Source: Gordonia insulae
GTDB taxonomy: Bacteria > Actinomycetota > Actinomycetes > Mycobacteriales > Mycobacteriaceae
Length of the DNA: 64,000 nucleotides
Assembly (NCBI RefSeq): GCF_003855095.1
Contig: NZ_CP033972.1
Location: 3,720,001 to 3,784,000 of the forward strand
Direction of reading: 5' to 3'
Part shown: one piece after another, positions 33,541 through 41,213 of the stretch
Layout: every line of letters starts with the position of its first letter
How positions within the stretch are numbered: the first letter of the stretch is position 1
Position numbers and translations under genes: made by a program
The notes under the pieces: generated by a model
Seen by the model: the letters and a program-made list of their open reading frames with translations, nothing else
Database searches by the model: none
What the model was told of the DNA's origin: nothing

Positions 33541-34821
33541 ATGATGACCGACCTCACTGTGGAGAGTCTGTACCTCGCGGCAGGTGTCGCGTTGCTGCTG
33601 GCCGCGACCGTCCCGCGCCTGTTCCGGAACCGGGCCGTGTCGGCACCGATGCTGGTGCTCGGCGTCGGCGCGATCGTGGGACTCGTCGTGGGGCGGTTGG
33701 GATTGAACTCGATATCGCCGCGGTCGCATCCCGAGGTCACCGAGTACCTCGCCGAGATGTGCGTCATCGTCGCGCTGATGGGTGTCGGCCTCGCCATCGA
33801 CCGCCCGCTGCGTTGGCGCACCTGGAACTCGACGTGGCGCCTGCTGCTCATCGCGATGCCGATCTGCATCGTCGCCGTCGCGGTGTTCGGGTGGTGGGTC
33901 GCCGCACTCACGCCGGCCGCCGCGGTGCTGTTCGGTGCGGTCACCGCCCCGACCGATCCGGTTCTCGCCTCCGACGTGCAGGTGGAAGGGCCGACGTCCG
34001 GGGAGGATCCGCACGAGGAGGACGACGAGGTGCGCTTCGCGCTGACCTCGGAGGCCGGACTCAACGACGCGCTCGCCTTCCCGTTCGTCTACTTCGGGAT
34101 CTTCCTCGCCGTGAAGGGGTCGATGAGCGGATGGTTCGTGGAATGGCTCGTGTGGGACCTCGTGGGCAAGATCGCGATCGGTGTCGCGGTCGGATGGATC
34201 TCCGGTGACCTGCTCGGGCGGGCGTTCTTCCGACTACCGATCCCCAACGTGCGGCTGGCCGATCGCGGTGAGCCGATCGCGGCACTGGCAGCGGTGTTCG
34301 CGGTGTACGGGGTGACCCAACTCGTCGGCGGGTACGGCTTCCTCGCGGTGTTCCTGTGCGCTGTCGCGATGCGCCGCATCGAACGTGGCAGCGACTACCA
34401 CGGCGAGATGCACGGCCTCATCGAACAGTTGGAGCACGTGCTGACCCTGGTCGTGTTGCTCGTGCTCGGCGCAGCGTTGACCTCTGGTCTGCTGAGTGCG
34501 CTGTCGTGGCGCGGTGCACTGGTGGGCGTCGTGCTGATCCTCGTGATCCGACCGGCGGCGGGCTGGCTCAGCCTGCAACGCAGCGACCAGTTGGGAACGA
34601 CGGAACGCCGGATCACGTCCTTCTTCGGCATTCGTGGGATCGGGTCGCTCTACTACATGTCCTACGTGGTGATCCAGACCGATCTCGGGGCCGAGGCCGA
34701 CGAGCTGTGGGCCATGGTCGCGTTCACCATCGTGCTGTCGGTGGTCGTCCACGGCGCCTCCGCGGGCTGGGTGATGACCCGTCTGGAACGGCAGCGAGAA
34801 CGGGACGGCGCGCTGTCGTGA
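33541..34821 (+). CDS. CPA1 family cation:proton antiporter (NhaP type)
   Basis: The 426-residue protein is a sodium (or potassium)/proton exchanger with about 12 hydrophobic helices. The conserved core helix carries GAVTAPTDPVLASDVQVEGP, holding the unwound TDP segment, followed by ALTSEAGLNDALAFPFVYFG with the ND ion-binding pair of CPA1 antiporters. A late FFGIRGIGSLYYMSYV segment supplies the conserved Arg region. A short acidic loop (EDPHEEDDEV) sits between the two core helices. GTG 33538, ATG 33541 and ATG 33544 are all in frame and none has a clear ribosome binding site; 33541 is taken. No regulator is adjacent. Ion preference cannot be read from sequence. Confidence 0.88.
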   Translation: MMTDLTVESLYLAAGVALLLAATVPRLFRNRAVSAPMLVLGVGAIVGLVVGRLGLNSISPRSHPEVTEYLAEMCVIVALMGVGLAIDRPLRWRTWNSTWRLLLIAMPICIVAVAVFGWWVAALTPAAAVLFGAVTAPTDPVLASDVQVEGPTSGEDPHEEDDEVRFALTSEAGLNDALAFPFVYFGIFLAVKGSMSGWFVEWLVWDLVGKIAIGVAVGWISGDLLGRAFFRLPIPNVRLADRGEPIAALAAVFAVYGVTQLVGGYGFLAVFLCAVAMRRIERGSDYHGEMHGLIEQLEHVLTLVVLLVLGAALTSGLLSALSWRGALVGVVLILVIRPAAGWLSLQRSDQLGTTERRITSFFGIRGIGSLYYMSYVVIQTDLGAEADELWAMVAFTIVLSVVVHGASAGWVMTRLERQRERDGALS

Positions 34822-34827
34822 TCCGGG

Positions 34828-35382
34828 TCAGACCGAACTGATCCGGTCCTGCATGATCTCCGCGAGCTGTGCGCGGGCCCGATTCAGTCGTGACTTCACC
34901 GTCTGGACCGGAACCCCCTGGTGGGCTGCGATGTCGGCGTAGGTGAGGTCGCCGAACTCACGGAGGACGATGACCTCGCGGAAGTCGTCGGACAACTGGG
35001 CGAGCGCGTCGCGGACCGCATCGCGCAAGGCCAGCTGTTCGTCGAAGGCCGGGCTCCCGTCGTCGTCGACGAGTTCGACGGGTTGATCGGGATCGGTGAA
35101 GTCGGTCAGCTGGGTGTTCGGCTTGCGCCGGCGCACCACCGAGAGCGCGTTGTTGGCGGCGATGCGATGCACCCAGGTGGAGAAGCGGGCCTCACCGCGG
35201 AACTTGTGCAGGTTCTGCCACGCGGCGACGAGGGTGTTCTGCAACGCGTCCTCGGCGTCGTGCGGATTCCCGCAGATGTTCAGGCACACCGCCCAGATCT
35301 GGTTGCGGTGCGCGCTCGCGAGGTCGGCGAACGCCCGCTGATCGCCGTCGCGCGCCCGCATCAGCAGAACCGCCTCGTCCAT
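34828..35382 (-). CDS. ECF sigma factor (sigma-70 family)
   Basis: The 184-residue protein has sigma region 2 (ADLASAHRNQIWAVCLNI and DAEDALQNTLVAAWQN, with FSTWVHRIAANNALSVVRRR) and region 4 (LAQLSDDFREVIVLREFGD, then YADIAAHQGVPVQTVKSRLNRARAQL). These are joined by an acidic linker, as in group 4 (ECF) sigma factors. A TTG at 35394 lies in frame, but the ATG at 35382 is preceded by GGGGGAG and is preferred. No anti-sigma factor with a membrane helix or zinc motif is adjacent. The only coupled gene is the small acidic protein 18 bp upstream, which might fill that role. A possible ECF-type promoter for the divergent repeat protein lies at 35876-35900. Confidence 0.9.
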   Translation of the reverse strand: MDEAVLLMRARDGDQRAFADLASAHRNQIWAVCLNICGNPHDAEDALQNTLVAAWQNLHKFRGEARFSTWVHRIAANNALSVVRRRKPNTQLTDFTDPDQPVELVDDDGSPAFDEQLALRDAVRDALAQLSDDFREVIVLREFGDLTYADIAAHQGVPVQTVKSRLNRARAQLAEIMQDRISSV

Positions 35383-35400
35383 CAACTCCCCCAACCTGAT

Positions 35401-35805
35401 TCAGATGTCATGGTCGCCGTGGTCGTCATGGCCGTGGTGGTCGTGGATGTCGCCGAGATCCACACCGTCCGTCGAGTCCCCGTGGTCGCCGAAGGCGGAG
35501 TCGGCAGGGACGTCGTCGAAATCCGGGTCACCACCGCCGTCGGGTGTGTGCGCGACGTCGGTGTGCGCGCCGGAGTCATCGTGGCCGGGATCGTGGCCCG
35601 GGTCGTTCACGACGAGAACATCGAGGTCGTCGTCGTCCGATGGGACCGAGTCGTCCATGTCGGGCACGGTGTCCGGGTCGGCGACCGCGGACGGGTCGAA
35701 CGCGGCCTGGACCGCCGAGTCCCAGACGCCCTCGGGCGGCGGCGGGACGAGCGAGGTGGGGTCGATGCCGAGTGAAGCCAGAATCGACGGCTCCTTCTCC
35801 TGCAT
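35401..35805 (-). CDS. Small Asp/His-rich acidic protein of unknown function
   Basis: I do not recognise a family for this 134-residue protein. The first about 45 residues look folded (ILASLGIDPTSLVPPPPEG and VWDSAVQAAFDPS). The remainder is extremely rich in Asp, with Gly and His, ending HDHHGHDDHGDHDI, which could bind divalent metals. There is no signal peptide or membrane helix. The ATG at 35805 has GGAGG 7 nt upstream, strong support that it is a real gene. It precedes the ECF sigma gene by 18 bp in the same direction and is divergent from an Asp-rich repeat protein. An anti-sigma or metal-sensing partner role is conceivable but unsupported by any motif. Confidence 0.7.
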   Translation of the reverse strand: MQEKEPSILASLGIDPTSLVPPPPEGVWDSAVQAAFDPSAVADPDTVPDMDDSVPSDDDDLDVLVVNDPGHDPGHDDSGAHTDVAHTPDGGGDPDFDDVPADSAFGDHGDSTDGVDLGDIHDHHGHDDHGDHDI

Positions 35806-35875
35806 ACGTGACCTCCGATCGAGTGGTGGTGTCGCCGGCATCCGCGTGATGGCCGGTCACAGGGTTCGATGCTAC

Positions 35876-35900
35876 GGAACCACCAATATGTTCCCCCGTC
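35876..35900 (+). promoter_or_regulatory. Candidate ECF-type promoter GGAAC-N16-CGTC
   Basis: GGAAC (35876-35880) and CGTC (35897-35900) are spaced 16 bp, as in many ECF sigma promoters. They point to the Asp-rich repeat gene at 36011 and lie opposite the acidic protein/sigma pair. GGAAC is also half of an inverted repeat with GTTCC at 35890-35894. Confidence 0.35.
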
Positions 35901-36010
35901 GGCGCTCGGCCCCTCTGCGGAAAAAATCCGTTCGTTCGGTGGAACATTCCGGGCACCCAGGTGCATCAGACTTTCGACAAGCACAGCACACCTGACCGAA
36001 AGGCCACGAC

Positions 36011-36679
36011 ATGTCCGGCAACCCCACCTCCGATTACCCGACCTCCGGCCACCGCGACTCGAGCCCCGCCGGTGGGCGCGACGACGTGAAGCACACGACC
36101 GATGCCAACGGGAACGACGTCTACGTCCACTACGACGCCGCCGGCAACGTGACGCTCGTGGAGGCCGACACCGACGGCGACGGCTCGATCGACACCGCGG
36201 CGGCCAAGGGTCCCGACGGTACCGTCCTGGTCGCGAAGGACCTCGATGACGACGGTGAGGCCGACAAGATCGTCCACCTCAACCAGTCCGGCTCGATCAC
36301 CCAGGTCGACACGGTCGAGGACGGCCGGGTGGTGGCCTCCACACTCGACCGCAACCACGACGGCGATCCGGACACCGTGATCGCCGACAGCAACCGCGAC
36401 GGTCGGGCCGACACTGTCGGCGTGGACAGCGACGGCGACGGCCGCCTCGACCGGTTCGGGGCGGACACCGATGGAGACGGACGCCTCGACCGGTTCGGTG
36501 CCGACACCGACGGAGACGGACGCCTCGACACGCGGTCCGACGCCTCGCCCTCCTACGAGGATTCGCCCTCCTACGGCGACGATTCCCCTTCGTACGGCGA
36601 CGACTCGCCGTCCTATGGCGGCGACGCACCCCGCGACGAACCGGGTCACGACTACTCGGACAACCACTCGATCCTCTGA
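36011..36679 (+). CDS. Asp-rich protein with DxDxDG calcium-binding-type repeats
   Basis: The 222-residue protein has no signal peptide or membrane segment. After a Ser/Gly-rich N-terminus it carries a series of DxDxDGxxD loops between about residues 50 and 175. They begin EADTDGDGSIDT and DLDDDGEAD, continue with LDRNHDGDPD and SNRDGRAD, and end with three near-identical SDGDGRLDRFGA-like units. These look like thrombospondin-type-3 or EF-hand loop repeats, which bind calcium. The C-terminus has repeats of SPSYGDD. The last three loops are conserved at DNA level, suggesting recent duplication. It is divergent from the acidic protein and sigma gene and ends in a strong terminator. Calcium binding in the cytoplasm would be unusual. 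Confidence 0.75.
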   Translation: MSGNPTSDYPTSGHRDSSPAGGRDDVKHTTDANGNDVYVHYDAAGNVTLVEADTDGDGSIDTAAAKGPDGTVLVAKDLDDDGEADKIVHLNQSGSITQVDTVEDGRVVASTLDRNHDGDPDTVIADSNRDGRADTVGVDSDGDGRLDRFGADTDGDGRLDRFGADTDGDGRLDTRSDASPSYEDSPSYGDDSPSYGDDSPSYGGDAPRDEPGHDYSDNHSIL

Positions 36680-36693
36680 CCCTGCCCCAGCGG

Positions 36694-36726
36694 CCCCCGA
36701 TCACCCAGGCGGTGATCGGGGGTTTT
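36694..36726 (+). terminator. Rho-independent terminator after the Asp-rich gene
   Basis: Arms cccccgatcacc (36694-36705) and ggtgatcggggg (36711-36722) form a perfect 12-bp GC-rich stem with a 5-nt loop, followed by TTTT (36723-36726). It lies 15 bp after the stop of the Asp-rich gene. Confidence 0.88.
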
Positions 36727-36784
36727 CGCGTTCCCGCCGATCACCGCACGCGAGCGCCGACGGTCGCCGCCCCTCCCAACCGCT

Positions 36785-36946
36785 GATCGACCAGGCCCGA
36801 GCAGCCACCGGCCGCCCCCGCCCCTCCCGCGGATCGAGTAGACCGGAGGAAGGACGGTCGCCCCTACCTGACCGCTGATCGAGTAGACCGGAGCGCCAGC
36901 GGCCGCCCCGCCCCACCCCTGATCGAGTAGACCGGAGCGCCAGCGG
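36785..36946. repeat. Direct repeats of a dispersed GATCGAGTAGACCGG element
   Basis: Three copies of gatcgagtagaccggag start at 36832, 36877 and 36921. The last two extend to gatcgagtagaccggagcgccagcgg in register with 26-bp identity, and a fourth degenerate copy starts at 36785. The run ends with cgtatcgagatcacc. Similar sequences are scattered through genomes of Gordonia and relatives. The stretch fills the rest of the 306-bp gap; no gene is seen in it. Confidence 0.7.
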
Positions 36947-36985
36947 AGGTCGTATCGAGATCACCTGCCACACATACGATTCCGA

Positions 36986-39235
36986 TCAGCGTGAACTCAG
37001 CCTGCCGACCGTGTAGCTGACCAGGACCGTCGCGATGAGCAGGAGCGCACTGAAGCTCAGCGTCGAGTTGAGCGCACCGGGTTCCCACAACATCGCGCCC
37101 GCGGTCTGCGGTGCCAGCGGAGAGATCCGATTGAGGTCGACGGCCGACGCCGCACCGGCATACCCCCAGTACGACGGGAAGACCCACGACAGTTGCGCCA
37201 GCCCCGGGGTGGTGAGCCGAAACAGCCCGCCACAGAACACCAGCTGGGAGATGACGATGATGACGAGCGGCGGCATGGTCTGCTCCGTGGATCGGACGGA
37301 GGCCGAGATAACCAGCCCGACAAGGGCACCCACACATGCGAGCACGGCGAGCGCGAGAAACAGTTCGACGGGCGCGCTGCCGGCCACCCCACCTGTCGGC
37401 ACCCCCTTGCCCACGTAGGTGATGGTGACCATGACCGCGACCTGAAGGGTTGTGGCCGCGAAGAACACGGCGATCTTCGCGGCCAGGTAGGCACCGGGCC
37501 GCAGCCCGACGGCACGCTCCCGCTCGAAGATGTCGCGTTCGCCGACCAGATCGCGAACCGTCAGCGCGGTGCCCATGAAACCGGCACCGATCACCAGGAT
37601 CACCAGGATCTGCAGGGCCTCGCCCGCGGTGTCGGCGACGTCGTTGACACCGAATCCTCGTGAACCGGGGATGACGAGCGTGAGCAGCCCGAGCACGACC
37701 GGCATCGCGGCGAGGAACGCGAGGTAGCCGCGATCGGCGAGGATCAGCCGGACCTGCCGGCGGGCGACGGTGCTGCACTGGCGCAGGGCGGTGGTCTGTG
37801 GTGCGGCCGTCGCGCGACCGGCGGGACGACGTGTCGGTGGCGTCGAGGCACGACGACCGTTGCGGCGCAGGTGTTCCCGATGAGCCGAATCGGGATGGGC
37901 GGCGACGTGGGCGAAGATCTCCGCCCAGTCGTGTGTGCCCAGGGCCTCCGGCACCCGATCCGGCGGTCCCGCGAACGCGGTCTTGCCGCCCGGCGCGAGG
38001 AGGAGAACCTGATCGCACATCGTGAGGTAGGTCAGTGAGTGCGTGACCACGAGTACCACCCGACCAGCGTCGGCGAGGCGCCGCAACGCCGACATCACCT
38101 GACGATCCAGCGCCGGGTCGAGCCCCGACGTCGGCTCGTCGAGGATGAGCAGCGACGGTCCGGTGAGCAGTTCCATCGCCACCGACGCGCGCTTGCGCTG
38201 TCCGCCGGACAACGTGTCCACCCTGGTGTCGAGGTGCTCGAGGAGTTGGAGTTCGCCGAGCACATCGGCGATCACGGCATCGCGGTCGGCGGTCGACAGG
38301 TCCGGTGGGAGCCGCAGTTCGGCGGCGAACCGCAGCGCCTGACGCAGGGTCAGCTTGTGGTGCAGCACATCCTGCTGCGGCACCATCCCGATGCGGGTGC
38401 GCAGCGCGTCGTACTCGGCATGGACGTCGTGGCCGGCGAAGGTGACCTGCCCCGCGGTCGGTGTGACCAGACCCGCCACCACCTTGGACACCGTCGACTT
38501 CCCGGCCCCCGACGGTCCGATCACGGCGGTCAGCGTCCCCGGTCGCGCGGAGAAGTCGACGTCGTGCAGGAGTTCCTTACCGCCGTCGACGGTGAGGCCG
38601 ACGCCGCGCACCGACAGCCCGTCGGCGACGATCGCACGTGGCGCGCGGCTGCGCACGAGCGCACCGCCGCGGACGTGGAAGTCGGTGTTGCCGATGGTCA
38701 CCACGGCGCCGTCGGTCAGCAGCGAACGGTCGATGCGCCGGCCGTCGAGGTAGGTGCCGTTGCTGCTCCCGACATCCTCGATCAGCAGGCCGCCCGGGTG
38801 GCCGGAGAGGCGCGCATGATGGCGTGACGCCAGCATGTCGTCGACGACGATGTCGTTGCCGGAGGTGCGACCGATCGTCTGGAAAGCCATGTCCGAGTGG
38901 CTGTCCCCGATGTCGGCCAGCGGACGCCAGCAGTCGTCGTCGAGCGCCACCACCAGGACCGGCCCCGATGCGGCGTTACCCAGGTGTAGTCGTGCGGACG
39001 ACGTGATCGGCAGATCGGTGACCGCCCGGCCCGCCGTGACGACGACGGCATCGCGGTCCACGCAGCCGGCCCACCAACCCTCGCCGCGCCACTCGATGCG
39101 CAGGTGGTGGCCGGAGACCAGATGATGGTCCACGACGATGTCGTTGTCCGGTGCCGAACCGACCGTGAGACACGACGAGTCGCCGATGCTGCGGAGCGCA
39201 CCGTCGATGGACACACTGCCTGGAATCCTGTTCAT
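36986..39235 (-). CDS. FHA-domain ABC exporter, Rv1747-like
   Basis: The 749-residue half-exporter has the layout of M. tuberculosis Rv1747. Residues 1-100 form one FHA phosphothreonine-binding domain (DNDIVVDHHLVSGHHLRI). Residues 115-190 form a second (TSGNDIVVDDMLASRHHARL, GSSNGTYLDGRRI). The ATPase has Walker A GPSGAGKST (240-248), signature LSGGQ (342-346) and Walker B LLILDEP (362-368). A basic linker leads to an ABC-2 type membrane domain with six helices (about 530-749). Rv1747 is phosphorylated by kinase PknF, binds via its FHA domains and exports phosphatidylinositol mannosides; no kinase is adjacent here. It lies 42 bp downstream of the Hsp70-like gene, suggesting co-transcription with the dynamin cluster. 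Confidence 0.93.
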   Translation of the reverse strand: MNRIPGSVSIDGALRSIGDSSCLTVGSAPDNDIVVDHHLVSGHHLRIEWRGEGWWAGCVDRDAVVVTAGRAVTDLPITSSARLHLGNAASGPVLVVALDDDCWRPLADIGDSHSDMAFQTIGRTSGNDIVVDDMLASRHHARLSGHPGGLLIEDVGSSNGTYLDGRRIDRSLLTDGAVVTIGNTDFHVRGGALVRSRAPRAIVADGLSVRGVGLTVDGGKELLHDVDFSARPGTLTAVIGPSGAGKSTVSKVVAGLVTPTAGQVTFAGHDVHAEYDALRTRIGMVPQQDVLHHKLTLRQALRFAAELRLPPDLSTADRDAVIADVLGELQLLEHLDTRVDTLSGGQRKRASVAMELLTGPSLLILDEPTSGLDPALDRQVMSALRRLADAGRVVLVVTHSLTYLTMCDQVLLLAPGGKTAFAGPPDRVPEALGTHDWAEIFAHVAAHPDSAHREHLRRNGRRASTPPTRRPAGRATAAPQTTALRQCSTVARRQVRLILADRGYLAFLAAMPVVLGLLTLVIPGSRGFGVNDVADTAGEALQILVILVIGAGFMGTALTVRDLVGERDIFERERAVGLRPGAYLAAKIAVFFAATTLQVAVMVTITYVGKGVPTGGVAGSAPVELFLALAVLACVGALVGLVISASVRSTEQTMPPLVIIVISQLVFCGGLFRLTTPGLAQLSWVFPSYWGYAGAASAVDLNRISPLAPQTAGAMLWEPGALNSTLSFSALLLIATVLVSYTVGRLSSR

Positions 39236-39277
39236 CGAAGATGAGACGACCCGGGCGGGTGCCGATGTTCCGGATCG

Positions 39278-41170
39278 TCAGGAAATCAGTCCGGACCGGG
39301 TCAGGAACGCCTTGCCGTCGTCGATGGACTTGATGCCGAACACGGTGATCACCATCCCGGTCGACTGGTTGGCATAGCTGATCTTGTAGTCGCCGTCGGC
39401 GGTGCCGGATTGCGACGAGATCTCCCCGGCGGCCTGCCGCGCGGCATCCTCGACGAGCGTGCCCTCGCCGGCGGAGTAGACGCCGTCGCGGATGTTGAGG
39501 ATGTTCGACTTCGCCTCGTTCGCGTCGACGTGCGCGCTGATGAAGTAGTTCATCGCGCCTTCGGTGCCCAGGTCGGCGAGCGGGCCGTCATCGGTGAAAC
39601 CGCAGATCACCTCGAGCGCACCGTTCGTCTTCTCACCGGCGTTACGGCACTGGGTCACCGAGTTCTGCAGCTGCACCGGCATGGTGGCGATGACCTGGTC
39701 CTTGTCGGTGACGATCATGCCGCCGTCCTTGCCGGTCTCCGCCGGTGCGGAGCTCGTGGCACCGGCGGTCGGTTCGGCGTCGGGCGAGCCGTCGTCACGG
39801 TTCATCAGCGCCACGGCCCCTGCCGCGATCCCGACAACGGCGACCACCGCCACCACGGCGGCGGCGATGCGCCCCCACCGTCGCCCGCCTCCCCCGGCGG
39901 CGCCCGGCGGTTGTGCGAACTCCGGTGCGGCGACCGGGCCGCCGTACGCGGGCGGGCCCGACTGCGGCTCACGCGGCGCGGTGGGTTGGCCACGCCCCGG
40001 GGTCTGCGAGCCCTGGCCGTGCCACGACGGCATGAGGTCACCGGCGCCCGGTATCGCGGCGCGCTCGGCCGTCGATGGCGCGGACTCGGTCCGAGCGACG
40101 AGCAGAGCACCCTGCGCGACAACGGTCTTGGGGTCATCAAGGGTGGCAACCGGCCCGAGTTCGCCCAGCTTCTGCTGGATCAGCGGGATGCGCGACGATC
40201 CGCCGGTCAGGTAGAGGGCGGTCAGCTGCCGCGCATTCGTGATGCCGACGTCGAGCAGCGTTGCCGTGGTGAGTTGCATGGCCTCGACGACGGCCGGTGC
40301 GATCAGTTCGTCGAACTCGTCACGGGTGATCTGCAGCGGGATACGCCCCGAGGGGGTCGGGACCGTGATGGTCGCCGAAGGCGCCTCGGACAGCAACTCC
40401 TTGCCGCGCCGGATCGAATCCTGCAGGGACTGCACCACATCCATCGGCGCCTGCCGTCGCAGCCAGGCGACGAGGCCCGGGTCGCGCTCCTCGAGTCTGG
40501 CCTCCACCCAGCGCTGCACGAGGGCATCGAGGTTCTTGCCGCCGAGCCCGTTGTTGCCGCGTGCGGCGATCACCTGGAAGGTGTTCTGCGCGGACACCGA
40601 CAGCACGGCGATATCGAGGGTGCCGCCACCGAAGTCGAACACGGCGATGCGGGCGCCGGGTTGCAGTGCGTGCGAACGGGAGTAGTGCGCTGCTGCCGCG
40701 CGGGGCTCGGAGATGGTGGTGATGCGGGAAGGGTGGACGCCCGCGACCGACGCCGCATCGATCAGGATGCGGATCTGTTGCGGCGCCCACGCCTCCGGGT
40801 GCGTGAGCACCACCTGGGTAGGCGGGACCCCGGCGTGGGCGGCCTTGCCACGCTGGATGATCGCCCCCATCACCGCGGCGACGAGCGAATGGGTGGGCAT
40901 CGTGAACCCGTTCACCGTGGTGGTCGGGTTGCCCCCGATCAGACGCTTCGGGGACGAGACGAATCCCGCCGGGTTCTGCTGGGCGTGATTGACCGCGGCG
41001 TCGCCGACGATGATGCGGTCCGGTGCCGCGACGAACACCGACGACGGCATCAGGTTGCTGGTGTGCGACAGCGACAGGGTCTCGATGCCGCCGCTGGTCG
41101 CCCCCGAATGCGCGGCGGCGCTGTTGGAGGTCCCGAAATCGATGGCAAGAGTCCAGGCGGGCGATGACAT
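39278..41170 (-). CDS. Membrane-anchored Hsp70-family protein
   Basis: Residues 1-370 are an Hsp70/DnaK nucleotide-binding domain. Phosphate loop 1 is LAIDFGTSNSAAAHSG, phosphate loop 2 is VFDFGGGTLDIAVLSV and the adenosine motif is ALYLTGGSSRIP. The canonical DnaK substrate-binding domain is missing. Instead a Pro/Gly-rich linker leads to a single transmembrane helix (about residues 431-456, RIAAAVVAVVAVVGIAAGAVAL). A roughly 170-residue extracytoplasmic domain follows, with two Cys that could pair. The 630-residue protein therefore has its ATPase inside and an unknown sensor or effector domain outside. It is 43 bp downstream of the IniC-like gene. Such Hsp70-dynamin neighbours recur in Mycobacteriales outside Mycobacterium; the function is not known. 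Confidence 0.88.
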   Translation of the reverse strand: MSSPAWTLAIDFGTSNSAAAHSGATSGGIETLSLSHTSNLMPSSVFVAAPDRIIVGDAAVNHAQQNPAGFVSSPKRLIGGNPTTTVNGFTMPTHSLVAAVMGAIIQRGKAAHAGVPPTQVVLTHPEAWAPQQIRILIDAASVAGVHPSRITTISEPRAAAAHYSRSHALQPGARIAVFDFGGGTLDIAVLSVSAQNTFQVIAARGNNGLGGKNLDALVQRWVEARLEERDPGLVAWLRRQAPMDVVQSLQDSIRRGKELLSEAPSATITVPTPSGRIPLQITRDEFDELIAPAVVEAMQLTTATLLDVGITNARQLTALYLTGGSSRIPLIQQKLGELGPVATLDDPKTVVAQGALLVARTESAPSTAERAAIPGAGDLMPSWHGQGSQTPGRGQPTAPREPQSGPPAYGGPVAAPEFAQPPGAAGGGGRRWGRIAAAVVAVVAVVGIAAGAVALMNRDDGSPDAEPTAGATSSAPAETGKDGGMIVTDKDQVIATMPVQLQNSVTQCRNAGEKTNGALEVICGFTDDGPLADLGTEGAMNYFISAHVDANEAKSNILNIRDGVYSAGEGTLVEDAARQAAGEISSQSGTADGDYKISYANQSTGMVITVFGIKSIDDGKAFLTRSGLIS

Positions 41171-41213
41171 GGGTGGGGAATCCTCTGCTCCTCTGCGCGA
41201 TCTCGCTGCGCGG

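Noticed and set aside
33337..34014. 225-codon minus-strand frame over the antiporter start
   Set aside because: Antisense to a conserved membrane protein gene and partly made of the intergenic repeat.
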